64,000 nt of DNA from Anaerolineaceae bacterium. GTDB lineage: Bacteria > Chloroflexota > Anaerolineae > Anaerolineales > Anaerolineaceae. The DNA is taken from assembly GCA_029265815.1 (NCBI GenBank), contig JAJUGU010000004.1, forward strand, positions 233,413-297,412, written 5' to 3'. The translations under genes were made by a program, and so were the position numbers. Positions 53,438 through 61,725 of this stretch are shown here, in pieces. The notes beneath the pieces were generated by a model that had not been told where the DNA came from, did not search any database, and was given only the letters and a program-made list of their open reading frames with translations. Position 1 is the first letter of the stretch. Every line of letters begins with the position of its first letter.

Positions 53438-56400
53438 TTAGATGTTTTCAACCTGAATATTATCCCGGCCAACCAGTTCTGAAAGCTGGCTCAACAGCTC
53501 ATGCGTGGCATTGGTAGTGTCGTTAGGAAAATCCAGTAAATGCTTAAACCCGCGTTCATAGATCAAGAAGCAAAAACGGTCGCGGCCCGGGTATGAATTT
53601 AAAAGACCATGCACTCGCTTCATCCGCCGGATGTCTCGTTCACGTGCTCCGCTGGATTTTAGGGTAATGGTTACCATGTGAACCTGGTTCTTGTCGGATG
53701 AACGCAAGTTCGCTGGCCGAGGAGGGCTGATCGCGGGAGGTTTAACAAAATGATCTTCCATTGCCACAGGTTCAAGCGGCTTTGAATCCTCCTCATTGGC
53801 AAGAACAATGGATTTTTCTTTTGAATCCGTTAACTTCTCAGTTATCACTGCTTGCCCGGGTAATGACTCTTTTACCACTCTGGCCGCCGCCTGTGGTGGT
53901 GGAGCACATCGCCGTTCTTTTTCTTCATCAGTGAGAGGAGGTTCTTCAAAATTATCTTCCTGCTGGGCATAGAGACTGGTGTCAATGTCTCCCTGCCATG
54001 GATCTCCTGATCCCATCCCTGCTGATTGTGATTCATCATCAGGCGGATTGAACAGAGGTTCATTTCCTCCAGGTCTTGTATCACCTGCCTTACCAGGCTT
54101 TATTTCAGACTCCCGCAGGGGTTTGATCGTGTCTACCAGCACTTTAGGATCGGCTTTATCAAGATCGACTTTCCCTTCCACCAGGATCACCGAATCCACC
54201 TGCACCAGTGCGCCCATTTTTTCCCACACCTTGGGAAAGATAACCAATTCGATTAATCCCTGAATATCTTCGATCGTGGCAAAAGCCATCTGGTTTCCGG
54301 TCTTGGTCATTAGCGTGCGAATGCGTGAAACCAATCCGGCAACAATCACCTTCTGTTTGTTCGTTGCTTCTGGAAGATCTTTCGAGAAATGCGTCACGCG
54401 TTCACGGATCAGCGGCAGGTATGGAGTGATCGGATGATCAGAAACATAAAGCCCGATGAGTTCCTTTTCCCATTCAAGCTGCTGTTTGCGGTCTAGCGTT
54501 GTGCCCATTGGCAGGTAGATTTCTTCCTCTACACCTTCGACCGTGCCGAAAATGCTCAACTGTCCGCATTCAGCGGCTCTGAAATGACTGTTACTGATCG
54601 AGATCATACTGTCAATGGCATCGAGCAGGGCTTTGCGCGGACCGAAGGCGTCGAGCGCGCCAACTTTAATCAGGCATTCCAGGCTGCGCCTGCCCACCTT
54701 GTGCAAATCGACCCTGCGCACAAAATCATTGAGATCCTTAAAAGGCCCATCCTTTCGCGCCTCAAGGATCATATCGACAGGAGCCTGTCCGACATTCTTG
54801 ACCGCGCCCATTCCAAAGCGTATGGCGGATCTGCCATCTGCGAAATCTTCAATGGTGAAATCCCACCCACTGTGATTCACATCAGGCGGCAGAACGTCAA
54901 TGCCCATCGTGCGGGCATCAGCTACATAGAGCGCTACTTTATCGGTTTCATTTTTAGAAACCGAAAGCAGCGCTGTCATGAATTCGACACCAAAATGACA
55001 TTTCAGATAGGCTGTTTCAACCGAAATCACGCCGTAATCTGCAGCATGGCTCTTGTTGAACCCATACCTGGCAAAGTCTTCCCATTCATTAAAGATCGTG
55101 ATGGCGGTTTCCTCAGCAATGCCGTTCGCCACCGCGCCTTCGATAAATTTTTTTCGATGTTTGGCAATGTCTTCTTTTTTCTTCTTGGAGATCGCTTTGC
55201 GCAGTTCATCGGCCTCACCTGGCTTGTACCCTGCCAGATCCATTACCGCCAGCATGATCTGTTCTTGATAGATCGGGATCCCATAGGTTTCGTTGAAGGT
55301 CTTTTCAAGCAGAGGGTGATGATAGGTCACCTTCTCTTCGCCGTGCATGCGCCGGATGTAATCAGGAATCAATTTCATCGGCCCCGGGCGGAAAAGCGCG
55401 ACCATGGCGATGATATTGGATAGATTCTGCGGCTTCATCTCCAGCAGCCAGCGGGTCATGCCGGTGCCTTCCAGTTGGAAGATACCGGCTGTGTGCCCCT
55501 TACCCAGGTATTCGAATGTTTCGGCATCATCCAGAGGGATGTTATGTAAATTGAGATGTATGTTATGGCGTTGAGCAATTAAATCGCATGCGCGCTGCAT
55601 CACCGTGAGCGTGGAAAGTCCGAGAAAATCAACCTTAAGCAGGCCTAATTTCTCGATGATCTTCATTTCACATTGAGTAACCGTTTTAATCGGAGAATCA
55701 TCCGAATTGTTTGTTGGACGGTGTAAAGGGATATATTCTGTCATCGGTACATCGGTGATCACCACGCCTGCGGCGTGAGTTCCGACGCTGCGCACCACCC
55801 CTTCCATCTGGCCGGCGGTATCGATCAATTCTTTAACATATCCGCCTTCTTCGTAGACGGCCTTAAACTCGGGGCATTTTTCCAGCGCTGTGGCCACGGT
55901 AACGGTCTCATCCGGGATCATCAACGGCACCGTCTTCGAAATGCGATCAACCTCCGAAAGCGGAATATCCATCACCCGGCCGACATCGCGGATCGCACCA
56001 CGCGCACCCATCGTGCCAAAGGTGATAATCTGCGCGACCTTATCAGCTCCGTACTGAGTGGCGCAGTATTCCATCACCATCGCGCGCTTGTCATCCTGAA
56101 AATCCAGGTCAATATCAGGCATGTTTCTGCGGTTGGGATTCAGAAACCGTTCAAAGAGCAGTTTGTGTTTCAATGGATCGATGAGCGTAATATTTAACGA
56201 ATATGCCACTATCGAGCCGGCACCTGACCCGCGCGTGTTGTACCAGATGTTATTACGCACGGCAAATCGGCACAGATCCCACACGATGAGAAAATACGCG
56301 TTGAATTCCATTTCGTCAATGATTCCCAGTTCATATTCGAGCCTCTTACGAACCTCAGGATCATTGGCGCGTGCTCCATACTTTTCCGCCAATCCTTCTT

Positions 56401-57304
56401 CGCAAAGCTGCCGCAGGTAAGTTTTAACAGTGTATCCCTCAGGCACCGAGAATTTTGGCAGGTGGTAACCTTCTTTGATCAAGTTGAGGTTACAGCGCTC
56501 TGCGATCTCAAGAGTATTGCTCAGGGCTGAAGGAAGATCTGGAAAAAGACGCTCCATCTCTTCAGGAGAGCGCAAATAATACGTTTCTCCCGCCATCCTC
56601 ATGCGTTTAGGATCGGAAAGCAGCGAACCAGTCTGAATCGCGAGCATAATGTCTTGCAGGCGGGCGTCACCGGGATTGATGTAGTGTACATCGTTGGTGG
56701 CAATGAATTTCAGGTTGTATCGCTTACCCAGTTCGATCAACGTGCGGTTCAACTCGGGTAATTCGCGGATGTTATGGCTTTGCAGTTCAATAAAGAAATG
56801 GTCAACCCCAAAGGTGTCGATGTACCATTCGAGCAATTTTTGCCCCGCCTCAACACCCCCGTTGAGGATCGTGCGCGGAACTTCGCCTGACATACAGGAA
56901 GTGCTGGCAATCAAACCTTCGCTATGTGCGGCCAGAAACTCATGGTCTACACGCGGGAGGTAGTAATATCCCTCCAGCTGGCTGGCACTGGCGATTTTCA
57001 GCAGGTTCTTATAACCCGTTTCATTTTCTGCTATCAGCAGCTGGTGGAAGGCGTGCTTGTCTTTTTGGGTGTCGCGGTCGGTCATTCGGCGTGGTGAAAT
57101 ATAGGTCTCCAGGCCAATGATCGGCTTTATGCCTTCTTCTATTGCTGCTGTGTAAAAATCGATCACCCCGAACATCGTACCGTGATCGGTAATGGCGCAC
57201 GATGTCATTCCTAGTTCTTTAACCCGCTTGACCAATTTCTTGATATTGCTGAAACCATCAAGCAGTGAATATTCGGTGTGGACATGCAGGTGGGCAAATG
57301 ACAT
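53438..57304 (-). CDS. dnaE: DNA polymerase III alpha subunit
   Basis: 1288 residues. The N-terminal PHP domain starts LHVHTEYSLLDG and contains ITDHGTMFG. The polymerase catalytic aspartates are in PDIDLDF (about 394-400). The tail of helix-hairpin-helix and OB regions is followed by an unusual low-complexity, acidic and Pro-rich linker (about 1065-1200), then a C-terminal domain (about 1205-1288). It is the replicative polymerase. A TATAAT box (minus strand, 57338-57343) lies 33 nt upstream. pfkA follows directly. Confidence 0.95.
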   Translation of the reverse strand: MSFAHLHVHTEYSLLDGFSNIKKLVKRVKELGMTSCAITDHGTMFGVIDFYTAAIEEGIKPIIGLETYISPRRMTDRDTQKDKHAFHQLLIAENETGYKNLLKIASASQLEGYYYLPRVDHEFLAAHSEGLIASTSCMSGEVPRTILNGGVEAGQKLLEWYIDTFGVDHFFIELQSHNIRELPELNRTLIELGKRYNLKFIATNDVHYINPGDARLQDIMLAIQTGSLLSDPKRMRMAGETYYLRSPEEMERLFPDLPSALSNTLEIAERCNLNLIKEGYHLPKFSVPEGYTVKTYLRQLCEEGLAEKYGARANDPEVRKRLEYELGIIDEMEFNAYFLIVWDLCRFAVRNNIWYNTRGSGAGSIVAYSLNITLIDPLKHKLLFERFLNPNRRNMPDIDLDFQDDKRAMVMEYCATQYGADKVAQIITFGTMGARGAIRDVGRVMDIPLSEVDRISKTVPLMIPDETVTVATALEKCPEFKAVYEEGGYVKELIDTAGQMEGVVRSVGTHAAGVVITDVPMTEYIPLHRPTNNSDDSPIKTVTQCEMKIIEKLGLLKVDFLGLSTLTVMQRACDLIAQRHNIHLNLHNIPLDDAETFEYLGKGHTAGIFQLEGTGMTRWLLEMKPQNLSNIIAMVALFRPGPMKLIPDYIRRMHGEEKVTYHHPLLEKTFNETYGIPIYQEQIMLAVMDLAGYKPGEADELRKAISKKKKEDIAKHRKKFIEGAVANGIAEETAITIFNEWEDFARYGFNKSHAADYGVISVETAYLKCHFGVEFMTALLSVSKNETDKVALYVADARTMGIDVLPPDVNHSGWDFTIEDFADGRSAIRFGMGAVKNVGQAPVDMILEARKDGPFKDLNDFVRRVDLHKVGRRSLECLIKVGALDAFGPRKALLDAIDSMISISNSHFRAAECGQLSIFGTVEGVEEEIYLPMGTTLDRKQQLEWEKELIGLYVSDHPITPYLPLIRERVTHFSKDLPEATNKQKVIVAGLVSRIRTLMTKTGNQMAFATIEDIQGLIELVIFPKVWEKMGALVQVDSVILVEGKVDLDKADPKVLVDTIKPLRESEIKPGKAGDTRPGGNEPLFNPPDDESQSAGMGSGDPWQGDIDTSLYAQQEDNFEEPPLTDEEKERRCAPPPQAAARVVKESLPGQAVITEKLTDSKEKSIVLANEEDSKPLEPVAMEDHFVKPPAISPPRPANLRSSDKNQVHMVTITLKSSGARERDIRRMKRVHGLLNSYPGRDRFCFLIYERGFKHLLDFPNDTTNATHELLSQLSELVGRDNIQVENI

Positions 57305-57337
57305 CGCTGTTCCGTCTCTACAGTTAATCTAGAAAAT

Positions 57338-57343
57338 ATTATA
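57338..57343 (-). promoter_or_regulatory. -10 box of dnaE
   Basis: On the minus strand GCTATAAT carries a consensus TATAAT about 33 nt before the dnaE ATG. Confidence 0.5.
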
Positions 57344-57391
57344 GCATGCGGGATTTGCCTGCTACTTTAAGAGATAAAAATACCCGATCAA

Positions 57392-57477
57392 TTTTAAGAA
57401 TCAGAGCGATGCGACTAAATTATCAGGGCTTATCAGCTGTTCAAATCACAGGTTTTCTTTTAAGAATTAGAGGGATG
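57392..57477. repeat. Imperfect direct repeat upstream of dnaE
   Basis: Two copies of a 20-nt sequence of the type TTTTAAGAATYAGAGSGATG, at 57392-57411 and 57458-57477, differ by two bases and are 66 bp apart. They lie in the 195-nt gap between dnaE and the CYTH gene and could bind a regulator. Confidence 0.45.
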
Positions 57478-57499
57478 TTAGACCCCAAAAAGCTTTCGC

Positions 57500-58132
57500 T
57501 CACAAAAAATATGGCACGTCTGCCGGTCTGACACCCAGGTCACCGGCTGTGATTCCGTAATCCTTGAACGCGGCAAAGGTCAGGTTTTCTACCGGCAGAT
57601 TGAGTTTTTTCTTTAGCCGGTCAAACAAGACCAGGTAGCTCTCATTGATCCGGCTTCCCCAATCCAGCGCCAGACTGGCCGCCGTCTTGCGGATGCAGCC
57701 TTCATCTTCTCCTTCGATCTCGCTGAACCTTCCATAGGGCATTTCATCCAGTGTGATCTCGAGATCATTCAGGCGGTAAACGGTGCGCCATTTTTCATAC
57801 TGTACAGCAAGGGTGTATCCAAGGGCTTCGAGAAACAACACAGCCTGGTCAAAACTATCGACAACGAGTTCGATCTCCGTGCGGATGCGAAGCTCAGCAT
57901 CCGGCTTAGATGGTCCTTTATAAGTAAGAATGACTTGATCATCCTGACGCAGGCGCAGTACCTGGTGAGTGCGCGTGAGGTGAAGATCCCTGGTGTCAAA
58001 CCGATAATTAAGTTCATGCGAACGCGGTTTCTCTAACTTCGCACCCAGGCATAAAAGGCGATGTTCAAAAGCCTTGAGGTCATTGATATAGAACTTCACT
58101 TCTTTCTCAACTGGAGGGGTTTTCATCTTCAT
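57500..58132 (-). CDS. CYTH domain protein (class IV adenylate cyclase/triphosphatase family)
   Basis: 210 residues. The CYTH hallmark ExExK appears as EKEVK near the N-terminus (about 9-13). Further basic and acidic residues follow in RLRQDDQVILTYKGP, RTEIELVVD and EITLDEMPYGRFSEIEG. The fold is a tunnel that binds triphosphates and two metal ions. Members are thiamine-triphosphatases, inorganic triphosphatases or class IV adenylate cyclases; the activity here cannot be told. Its start overlaps the end of the upstream membrane-protein gene. Confidence 0.85.
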   Translation of the reverse strand: MKMKTPPVEKEVKFYINDLKAFEHRLLCLGAKLEKPRSHELNYRFDTRDLHLTRTHQVLRLRQDDQVILTYKGPSKPDAELRIRTEIELVVDSFDQAVLFLEALGYTLAVQYEKWRTVYRLNDLEITLDEMPYGRFSEIEGEDEGCIRKTAASLALDWGSRINESYLVLFDRLKKKLNLPVENLTFAAFKDYGITAGDLGVRPADVPYFL

Positions 58133-58556
58133 CTCCTACTGATCGTATAGAAGGGACTACCCTCATATAGGGTTGAATGCGATACAGTGAAAAGAGCAGC
58201 AGAAACAAAACCAGTAATGTAACAAGAATCGGAAAGATTTGCTCCCTGAAGGGCATCCTGATCGCGGTAATCACAATCCGGTCAAACCAATACCAGGCAC
58301 CCGCTAAAAGCGTAACCACCTGACAGAACACCGGCGCCCAGGGCAAACGTACCCATAGGATTACCGCAGATACCAGGAACGCCAGGAAGAGGAATGCATT
58401 TTCAAATATGTTGTAAGCCGGATGCGGATAGTAATCAACCGCAAGCAGCCAGTTCCAGGATGTAATCGTCTGAATAACGCCAAAAAGACAGGCAAGCGAT
58501 GCCAGCAGGAAGAAGATCGCCAGTAAATGCAGCAGAAATGGGGTTTTCGTTTTCAT
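58107..58556 (-). CDS. Small four-helix membrane protein of unknown function
   Basis: 149 residues with about four hydrophobic segments (near 8-30, 50-70, 75-95 and 105-130) and a charged C-terminus. I recognise no domain. ATG 58556 follows AAAGGGA and a TATAAT box (minus strand, 58575-58580). The end overlaps the start of the CYTH gene by 26 nt, so both are probably expressed together. Confidence 0.65.
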   Translation of the reverse strand: MKTKTPFLLHLLAIFFLLASLACLFGVIQTITSWNWLLAVDYYPHPAYNIFENAFLFLAFLVSAVILWVRLPWAPVFCQVVTLLAGAWYWFDRIVITAIRMPFREQIFPILVTLLVLFLLLFSLYRIQPYMRVVPSIRSVGDEDENPSS

Positions 58557-58618
58557 CAATCGTCCCTTTTGCGGATTATAGCATGTCTGATTCTATCTTT
58601 TTTGACAAGTCAATAAAC

Positions 58619-58646
58619 TTGACACAGGGGTAAAGTTGGTTATACT
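58619..58646 (+). promoter_or_regulatory. Sigma-70-type promoter upstream of the small Pro-rich ORF and gatC
   Basis: TTGACA (58619-58624), a 16-nt spacer and TATACT (58641-58646). A second TTGACA lies at 58602-58607. This is the best two-part promoter in the window and probably drives the gatCAB operon. Confidence 0.65.
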
Positions 58647-58690
58647 GACAGGATAGAATCCGCTGAGGTCAAATCAGGGGAGGAACGTTC

Positions 58691-58960
58691 ATGAAGTTAT
58701 CCGTTTGGGACATTCTAACACTCGTAGTGATAGCGGCAACCGTCATCTTGCTGGTGGTTTTTCTGGTCATCTTTATTAATCCTGATTCGCCAATTAATCC
58801 GTTTCCACTGCCTACACTGCCCCCAACCATCATGGTACCTTCACCAACCGCGACTCTTGTTTCATTACCGCCCACCTGGACTCCAACCCCGAAAATGGAG
58901 CCGACCTTATTTCCATCCAGCACACCAATCCCAACGATGACCCCGGTGAAATTGCCATAA
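58691..58960 (+). CDS. Small membrane-anchored Pro/Thr-rich protein
   Basis: 89 residues. A hydrophobic segment (about 7-29) is followed by a low-complexity Pro/Thr/Ser tail (about 30-89), with no folded domain. It could be a surface linker or lipid-exposed peptide. GGGGAGG precedes ATG 58691. The gap to gatC is 67 nt, so they may share a transcript. Function unknown. Confidence 0.6.
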   Translation: MKLSVWDILTLVVIAATVILLVVFLVIFINPDSPINPFPLPTLPPTIMVPSPTATLVSLPPTWTPTPKMEPTLFPSSTPIPTMTPVKLP

Positions 58961-59027
58961 AGCAGATCAAAGCACCGATCGATTTCGGTGTTAAGCAATT
59001 TATTCTTTTCATAAGAGAGTATTTCTC

Positions 59028-59348
59028 ATGAGTGAACAGATCACGCAGGAAGTATTTGAACATTTGGTTGAATTGGCTGCCCTGCAGTTGGATCCCGAGC
59101 AGGCAGAATATTTACGCAGGCAATTGAACAACCAGCTGAAAGCCATTCACGAACTGGAGGCGATCCCGCTGGACGAAGATATTCCCATCAGTCTGCACGG
59201 GGTACCCTACGAAGAATCAGGCAGCGCCAAACCTCGTGAAGATGAATGGATCAAGTACCCTGATGTGAAAGCCATTCTTGATCAGGCTCCACAAATTGAA
59301 GATGGCTACATTGTTGTACCCGATATCCCCCACACTGAATTGAAGTAG
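59028..59348 (+). CDS. gatC: Asp/Glu-tRNA amidotransferase subunit C
   Basis: 106 residues. Small helical subunit with the family pattern EHLVELAALQLDPEQAEYLRRQLNNQL. It stabilises the GatA-GatB complex. GatCAB converts mischarged Glu-tRNA(Gln) and Asp-tRNA(Asn) to the amide forms using glutamine and ATP. gatA begins 5 nt after its stop. Confidence 0.9.
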   Translation: MSEQITQEVFEHLVELAALQLDPEQAEYLRRQLNNQLKAIHELEAIPLDEDIPISLHGVPYEESGSAKPREDEWIKYPDVKAILDQAPQIEDGYIVVPDIPHTELK

Positions 59349-59353
59349 GCGTT

Positions 59354-60949
59354 ATGGAACTCTGTGACCTCACCGCATTGGAATTGACCAAAATGCTGCG
59401 GAAGAAAGAAGTTTCCGCGGTTGAAATTCTTCAATCCTCGCTTGACCGCATCGCGAAAGTGGACGGACGCCCCGGATCTCTGGATCACACCACTGAATTA
59501 ACCGAAGAAGATAAACAGAAGGTGCACGCATTCATCACCCGCACGGATGAAATTGCGCTCATTCAGGCACAGGAAGTCGACCGCAAGATCAGTGCCGGTG
59601 AAGACCCCGGTCTGCTGGCAGGTGTGCCGTTTTCGGTAAAAGACATCTTCTGCGTCAAAGATACCTGTTCCACCGCAGCTTCGAAGATCCTTGCCAATTT
59701 CAAAGCTCCTTATACAGCCACACCTGTCGAGCGCATGCTGCAAGCTGGCGCAGTGATGGTAGGCAAGGTCAATCTCGACGAATTCACGTACGGCTCCTCC
59801 AACGAATCTTCAGCTTTTCAACCCAGCCCGCGCAACCCGTGGAAAACAGACCGCGTTCCCGGCGGTTCATCCGGCGGCAGTGCGGCCAGCGTTGGAGCAG
59901 GCGAAGTTCCGCTTTCACTCGGCACCGATACAGCCGGTTCCATCCGCCAGCCCGCTGCATTTTGCGGTGTGGTAGGTGTGAAACCCACATACGGCCGCGT
60001 TTCACGCTATGGATTGATTGCTTTTGCTTCTTCGCTGGATTGCCCCGGCCCGGTGGCGCGCACCGTTTCTGATGCCGCAGCCATGCTGCAGGTGATCGGT
60101 GGAGCAGATCCTCACGATGCCACAGCTTCACCCCTGGATATGCCCGATTATCTATCGACGATCGAAGACGGTGTAAAGGGAATGCGCATCGGCCTTTCAC
60201 CCGATTATTTCCGCATCACTTATCCAGATCCAAAGACCGGCGACCTGTTGAGCCAGCCGCTGCCGGCCGAGATCGAAAATGCGGTGCGCAGCGCTGCAGA
60301 AAAACTCGCCGCCATGGGCGCGGAGATCATCGAAGATGTGCCCATGCCCAATACCCGCTTTGGCATCCCGGCTTACTTTGTCATCAGCCGTGTAGAAGCG
60401 GCCTCAAACTTGCATCGGTATGATGGTGTGAAATACGGTCTGCGCACGCAGCAGTCGTTCAACGACCTGAATAAGATGTACAGGTTCACCCGCAACGAGG
60501 GATTTGGATTGCAGCCAAAACTCAGGATCTTAATGGGAATGTATGTTAGCGCCGCTCAATACAGCGAGCAATATTACCGGCGCGCGCTGCGCGTGCGCAC
60601 CCTGATCCGCAGAGATTTTGAAGCCGTTTATGATCCCAGGGGCAAATACCGCCTGGATGCGCTGCTCACCCCCACCACCCCCACCACAGCGTTCGAGATG
60701 GCGGCTGTATATGGCAATTCGGTATTAATGCAGTACGCCGACCAGCTCACAGTTCCTGCCAATCATGCCGGCATTCCTGGAATTTCCCTCCCGGCAGGTT
60801 TTGACGCCTCTGGCCTGCCCATTGGCATCCAGTTACTGGGCGCAGATTTTACCGAGTCTACCCTGTTCCGCATTGGCAGGGCATTTGAAAAAGCAACAGA
60901 AACAGAATCCTGGCGGCAGGTGAAACCGCAGGTGCTGCAGGATTTTTAA
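59354..60949 (+). CDS. gatA: Asp/Glu-tRNA amidotransferase subunit A
   Basis: 531 residues of the amidase-signature family. The catalytic Lys lies in PFSVKDIF, and the cis-Ser and nucleophile Ser lie in the glycine/serine-rich stretch GGSSGGSAASVGAGEVPLSLG, followed by GTDTAGSIRQPA. It releases ammonia from glutamine for transfer to the tRNA-bound residue. It sits between gatC and a CAP lipoprotein gene, which separates it from gatB. Confidence 0.95.
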   Translation: MELCDLTALELTKMLRKKEVSAVEILQSSLDRIAKVDGRPGSLDHTTELTEEDKQKVHAFITRTDEIALIQAQEVDRKISAGEDPGLLAGVPFSVKDIFCVKDTCSTAASKILANFKAPYTATPVERMLQAGAVMVGKVNLDEFTYGSSNESSAFQPSPRNPWKTDRVPGGSSGGSAASVGAGEVPLSLGTDTAGSIRQPAAFCGVVGVKPTYGRVSRYGLIAFASSLDCPGPVARTVSDAAAMLQVIGGADPHDATASPLDMPDYLSTIEDGVKGMRIGLSPDYFRITYPDPKTGDLLSQPLPAEIENAVRSAAEKLAAMGAEIIEDVPMPNTRFGIPAYFVISRVEAASNLHRYDGVKYGLRTQQSFNDLNKMYRFTRNEGFGLQPKLRILMGMYVSAAQYSEQYYRRALRVRTLIRRDFEAVYDPRGKYRLDALLTPTTPTTAFEMAAVYGNSVLMQYADQLTVPANHAGIPGISLPAGFDASGLPIGIQLLGADFTESTLFRIGRAFEKATETESWRQVKPQVLQDF

Positions 60950-60971
60950 CCTGGTTATTTCGGACAAGTCA

Positions 60972-61673
60972 ATGAAGATTAAATTATTTTTGGTAATTCT
61001 TACAGTGGTTTTAATCATTCCAGTAATGGCAGGGTGTCAGTTCACCCGGGCAGTACGGGAATTGATCGCTTCATCGACCCCCACTGCCACCAACACAGCC
61101 ACGGCCACCTTCACCCCTACTGCAACAGCAACCTTTACCGCCACACCCACTGCTACCGAGACGGCCACGCCTACCGCCACCTTTACTCCGCTGCCTACCA
61201 GCACCCCTCAACCAACCAGCGCTTCAGTGGTACTGAGTGAATCGAGCGGATCAGGCACCTGCAGTGGATTTGATGCCGGAATTGAGTCTTCGGTTCTGGC
61301 TTATGTGAACTATCAGCGTACCAACGCCGGTTTACAGGCTCTCACGATCTCAGGTGCGCTCTCTTCTGCCGCCCGCAGTCACAGCCAGGATATGGCCACC
61401 AACAATTTCTTCAGCCATACTGGGTCAAACGGTTCAAGCGCGTTCGACCGCATGCGGTCTGCAGGTTTTTCATTTTCGGCAGCTGCTGAGAATATCTACG
61501 CCGCCACCGGCTCACAAAACTCTGCCAGCGCTGCCGTGGCAGCCTGGATGGCCAGTTCTGGTCACCGCGAAAATATATTAAACGGTGCGTACACGTATGC
61601 CGGGGTGGGTTATTACTGCACTTCTGGCAGCAAGTATGAAGGATATTACACCATCGATTTTGCAAAACCATGA
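60972..61673 (+). CDS. CAP (SCP/PR-1/Ag5) domain lipoprotein
   Basis: 233 residues. The signal peptide has lipobox MAGC. A Thr/Ala/Pro-rich linker (about 35-85) leads to a CAP domain with the conserved residues HSQDMA, FFSHTG, AENIYA and SGHRENIL. Bacterial CAP proteins are extracellular and their role is poorly known. It is inserted between gatA and gatB: 22 nt after gatA and 52 nt before gatB. This is an unusual break in the operon. Confidence 0.88.
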   Translation: MKIKLFLVILTVVLIIPVMAGCQFTRAVRELIASSTPTATNTATATFTPTATATFTATPTATETATPTATFTPLPTSTPQPTSASVVLSESSGSGTCSGFDAGIESSVLAYVNYQRTNAGLQALTISGALSSAARSHSQDMATNNFFSHTGSNGSSAFDRMRSAGFSFSAAAENIYAATGSQNSASAAVAAWMASSGHRENILNGAYTYAGVGYYCTSGSKYEGYYTIDFAKP

Positions 61674-61725
61674 TTATGATGAACCCGGGTGAGGTCTGCA
61701 CCTTGCCCTGTTACCTGGAGAAAAG

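Noticed and set aside
54584..55423. Long open frame on the plus strand opposite dnaE (about 279 codons)
   Set aside because: It lies entirely inside the antisense of the conserved dnaE frame, lacks a ribosome site, and its composition is that of a shadow frame. The same applies to the antisense frame at 21118-21978 opposite the CoA-transferase subunit A.
61070..61215. Repetitive DNA in the CAP lipoprotein gene
   Set aside because: It is a coding Thr/Ala/Pro linker typical of this lineage, not a mobile or regulatory repeat.
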